Positions 6,123-7,676 of a DNA stretch of 7,676 nt are shown in pieces. The stretch is from Actinobacteria bacterium UBA3028 (lineage in GTDB: Bacteria > Actinomycetota > Actinomycetes > Nanopelagicales > Nanopelagicaceae): positions 10,446 through 18,121 of the forward strand of contig DFDL01000009.1 of assembly GCA_002367715.1 (NCBI GenBank), read 5' to 3'. The notes below the pieces were generated by a model. The model searched no databases and was not told where the DNA came from. It saw nothing but the letters and a program-made list of their open reading frames with translations. The position numbers and the translations under genes were made by a program. The first letter of the stretch is position 1. Every line of letters begins with the position of its first letter.

Positions 6123-7535
6123 TTATTTTTCATTCCAGCTTTTGCCGTGAAGAATAATTGTCTTCTCTTCAGTCATCTCATTTACTGTTGAGCGAACGCC
6201 CTCTTTACCGATACCACTTGATTTAAGTCCGCCATATGGCATCAGATCTGCGCGCCAAAGTGGCGTCCAATTAATGTGAATAATTCCAGCGTCAATTTCG
6301 CGCGCTGCCTGAATTGCAACATCAACGCCTGCAGTAAATACCCCGGCGCCGAGCCCATAAACCGTGTTATTTGCCTGACCTATAGCTGCCTTAATACCTC
6401 TAGCTGAGCTAACTGCAATTGCTGGTCCAAATAATTCATCTTGAGCAAAAGCAGAATTTGGATCTACCTCACAGACAATTGCCGGTTTAATAATTGTCTT
6501 ATCACGCTCACCACCAGTTAGCAGCTTTGCACCATCTTTAACTGCTTGCGCAATTGCGCCTTCTACTCGAATGGCTTCTGCTTCGGTGATTAGAGTGCCA
6601 ACCTTGGTAGTACTAGCACTTGGATCCCCCACAGTTATCGCCTCTACCTTTGGCTTAAGGGCATCTAGAAAATTAGCCATAATCTTCTCATCGACAATTA
6701 CCCGCTGGACTGAGATGCATACCTGCCCCGCATTGATATAGCCGCCAAGTGCAATTGCATCTGTAGCATATTCAATATCTGCATCATCTAATACAACAAC
6801 TGGACATGAGGAGCCGAGTTCTAGTGAGAGCTTTTTGATTCCAGCAATCTTAGAAATTGCAACTCCAGTTGCAGTTGAACCAGTGAAAGATATCTTTCTG
6901 ACTCTTGAATCTGTAACTAGAGCGCTGCCTAGCTCTGATCCGGAGCCATGTAGAACTTGTAATACCCCATCAGGTAGACCGGCATCTGTGAAGCATTTTG
7001 CAAGTGCAAGGGCGGTAAGTGGCGTAGTACGTGCTGGTTTTAGGATTACCGAATTTCCCACAGCAAGTGCTGGCGCAATTTTATGCAGAACAAGTAGCGC
7101 CGGATAATTAAATGGCGTTATAGCGACGACTACACCTACCGGTTGGCGGATTGTGAATCCTAACTTCTCTAGCCCCGTTCCTTTATTTGCATCTAGGGGT
7201 AGCGAGCTTCCATAAAGCTGTGCGCCTTCAAATGCAGCGAGGCGAATAATCTCACCAGACCTTGCGGCCTCACCTCTAGCTTCAATCAAACTCTTGCCAT
7301 TCTCACCAGAAATTAATTGTGCAATCTCTTCACTTCGCTCATCTGCAAGCTCAGCTGCTTTTAGCAAGATTGCGCTTCTTATATGTGCTGGTGTGTGGCG
7401 CCATAAATCAGCGCAAGACACTGCCTTCGAGATGGCTGCATCAACGCTATCTAGGGTTGCAATTGGTGTGCCACCAATTATCCGACCATCAAAGGGCGAC
7501 TTAATCTCTTCAATAACAATATTGGAGTTAACCAT
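6123..7535 (-). CDS. NAD(P)-dependent aldehyde dehydrogenase (non-MmsA type)
   Basis: A 470-residue ALDH-superfamily enzyme, full length. The nucleophile is Cys273 in NAGQVCISVQR, the general base Glu239 in LELGSS, and the oxyanion Asn142 in PFNYP. The coenzyme site has LKPA (165-168) and FTGS (217-220), and ELFGP (367-371) carries the conserved Glu. The overall pattern resembles the lactaldehyde, succinate-semialdehyde, phosphonoacetaldehyde and GapN-like group. It lacks the CMA sequence around the cysteine seen in CoA-acylating methylmalonate/malonate-semialdehyde dehydrogenases (MmsA/IolA), so simple oxidation of an aldehyde to an acid is expected. The ATG directly follows the TAA of the LacI-type gene and has AAGGTGA 5 nt upstream; iolD follows after 14 nt. 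The substrate is unknown. An aldehyde released by the neighbouring aldolase, or a semialdehyde from inositol breakdown, would fit. Confidence 0.9.
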   Translation of the reverse strand: MVNSNIVIEEIKSPFDGRIIGGTPIATLDSVDAAISKAVSCADLWRHTPAHIRSAILLKAAELADERSEEIAQLISGENGKSLIEARGEAARSGEIIRLAAFEGAQLYGSSLPLDANKGTGLEKLGFTIRQPVGVVVAITPFNYPALLVLHKIAPALAVGNSVILKPARTTPLTALALAKCFTDAGLPDGVLQVLHGSGSELGSALVTDSRVRKISFTGSTATGVAISKIAGIKKLSLELGSSCPVVVLDDADIEYATDAIALGGYINAGQVCISVQRVIVDEKIMANFLDALKPKVEAITVGDPSASTTKVGTLITEAEAIRVEGAIAQAVKDGAKLLTGGERDKTIIKPAIVCEVDPNSAFAQDELFGPAIAVSSARGIKAAIGQANNTVYGLGAGVFTAGVDVAIQAAREIDAGIIHINWTPLWRADLMPYGGLKSSGIGKEGVRSTVNEMTEEKTIILHGKSWNEK

Positions 7536-7676
7536 TTAGTTCACCTTCGCTAAGGACTTTGATGACTCTCGGATGACTAGCCTTGGTTCTAATAAATATG
7601 TCTTACCTTTCTTAACTTCGCTTTCACTGCTTTCAACTAAGAGCTGCGCAGCCCGTTCTGCTATCTCAAAATTTGC
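7536..7676 (-). CDS. LacI-family transcriptional regulator, C-terminal tail (5' end outside window)
   Basis: An open minus-strand frame enters from the right edge and ends with TAA at 7538-7536, giving the last 46 residues of a protein. The pattern is that of the LacI/GalR C-terminus: an AERAAQLLVES helix, a basic linker (KKGKTYLLEP) and the hallmark RLVIRESS near the end. These regulators bind a sugar or polyol ligand through a periplasmic-binding-protein-like domain and repress or activate catabolic genes. The helix-turn-helix and most of the effector domain lie outside the window. The stop codon directly abuts the aldehyde dehydrogenase ATG (TAAATG), so the regulator probably heads the operon and is co-transcribed with it, which would permit autoregulation. 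Its operator is not visible here. Confidence 0.82.
   Translation of the reverse strand, partial: ANFEIAERAAQLLVESSESEVKKGKTYLLEPRLVIRESSKSLAKVN
7541..7547 (-). promoter_or_regulatory. Ribosome binding site of the aldehyde dehydrogenase gene
   Basis: AAGGTGA on the minus strand, 5 nt before the ATG at 7535 and inside the last codons of the LacI-type gene. It supports that start and independent initiation despite the zero-length intergenic gap. Confidence 0.6.

Noticed and set aside
2590..6760. Recurrent palindrome GCAATTGC as a possible operator or repeat family
   Set aside because: The copies checked (near 2593, 6412, 6546 and 6751) encode Ala-Ile-Ala in frame within genes, so preferred codons explain them.
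1..7676. tRNA, rRNA, CRISPR, insertion sequence or phage content
   Set aside because: Nearly every base lies in intact or edge-cut metabolic genes, and I saw no repeat array, transposase pattern or RNA gene signature.

Overview
The window is a compact carbohydrate-catabolism locus, mainly for myo-inositol, from what looks like a low-to-mid GC actinobacterium. By eye GC is roughly in the mid to high 40s percent. The very tight gene packing and actinobacterial-type inositol enzymes suggest a streamlined freshwater lineage of the Nanopelagicales (acI) kind. That assignment is an inference from style and recalled family resemblance, not from a marker gene.

Layout: positions 1-309 hold the 3' end of a plus-strand inositol 2-dehydrogenase (iolG). 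Everything else lies on the minus strand and reads as one transcription unit from right to left. In order these are: the C-terminal tail of a LacI-family regulator (7676-7536), an NAD(P)-dependent aldehyde dehydrogenase (7535-6123), the ThDP enzyme IolD (6108-4144), an HpcH/HpaI-type aldolase (about 4144-3395), a Gfo/Idh/MocA oxidoreductase (3385-2165), a D-2-hydroxyacid dehydrogenase (about 2165-1209) and IolE, inosose dehydratase (1212-310). Junctions are 14 nt or shorter, or stop/start overlaps (TAATG, TAATG, ATGA). The iolG and iolE stop codons abut with no intergenic base. No stretch above 300 bases lacks a gene. I see no RNA genes, mobile elements, CRISPR arrays or convincing terminators.

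Working together: IolG oxidises myo-inositol to 2-keto-myo-inositol (scyllo-inosose), IolE dehydrates it, and IolD hydrolyses the resulting cyclic dione to 5-deoxy-glucuronate. The second Gfo/Idh/MocA enzyme may feed in another inositol isomer or sugar. The usual lower-pathway genes (iolB, iolC, iolJ, and an MmsA/IolA-type malonate-semialdehyde dehydrogenase) are not in the window. Instead there is a pyruvate-type aldolase, a non-MmsA aldehyde dehydrogenase and a hydroxyacid dehydrogenase. The aldolase chemistry does not fit the standard inositol intermediate, so the locus may combine the upper inositol route with a separate sugar-acid cleavage branch, or be a variant lower pathway. This mixed content is the most interesting point in the window. 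The LacI-family gene heading the unit is the likely local regulator.
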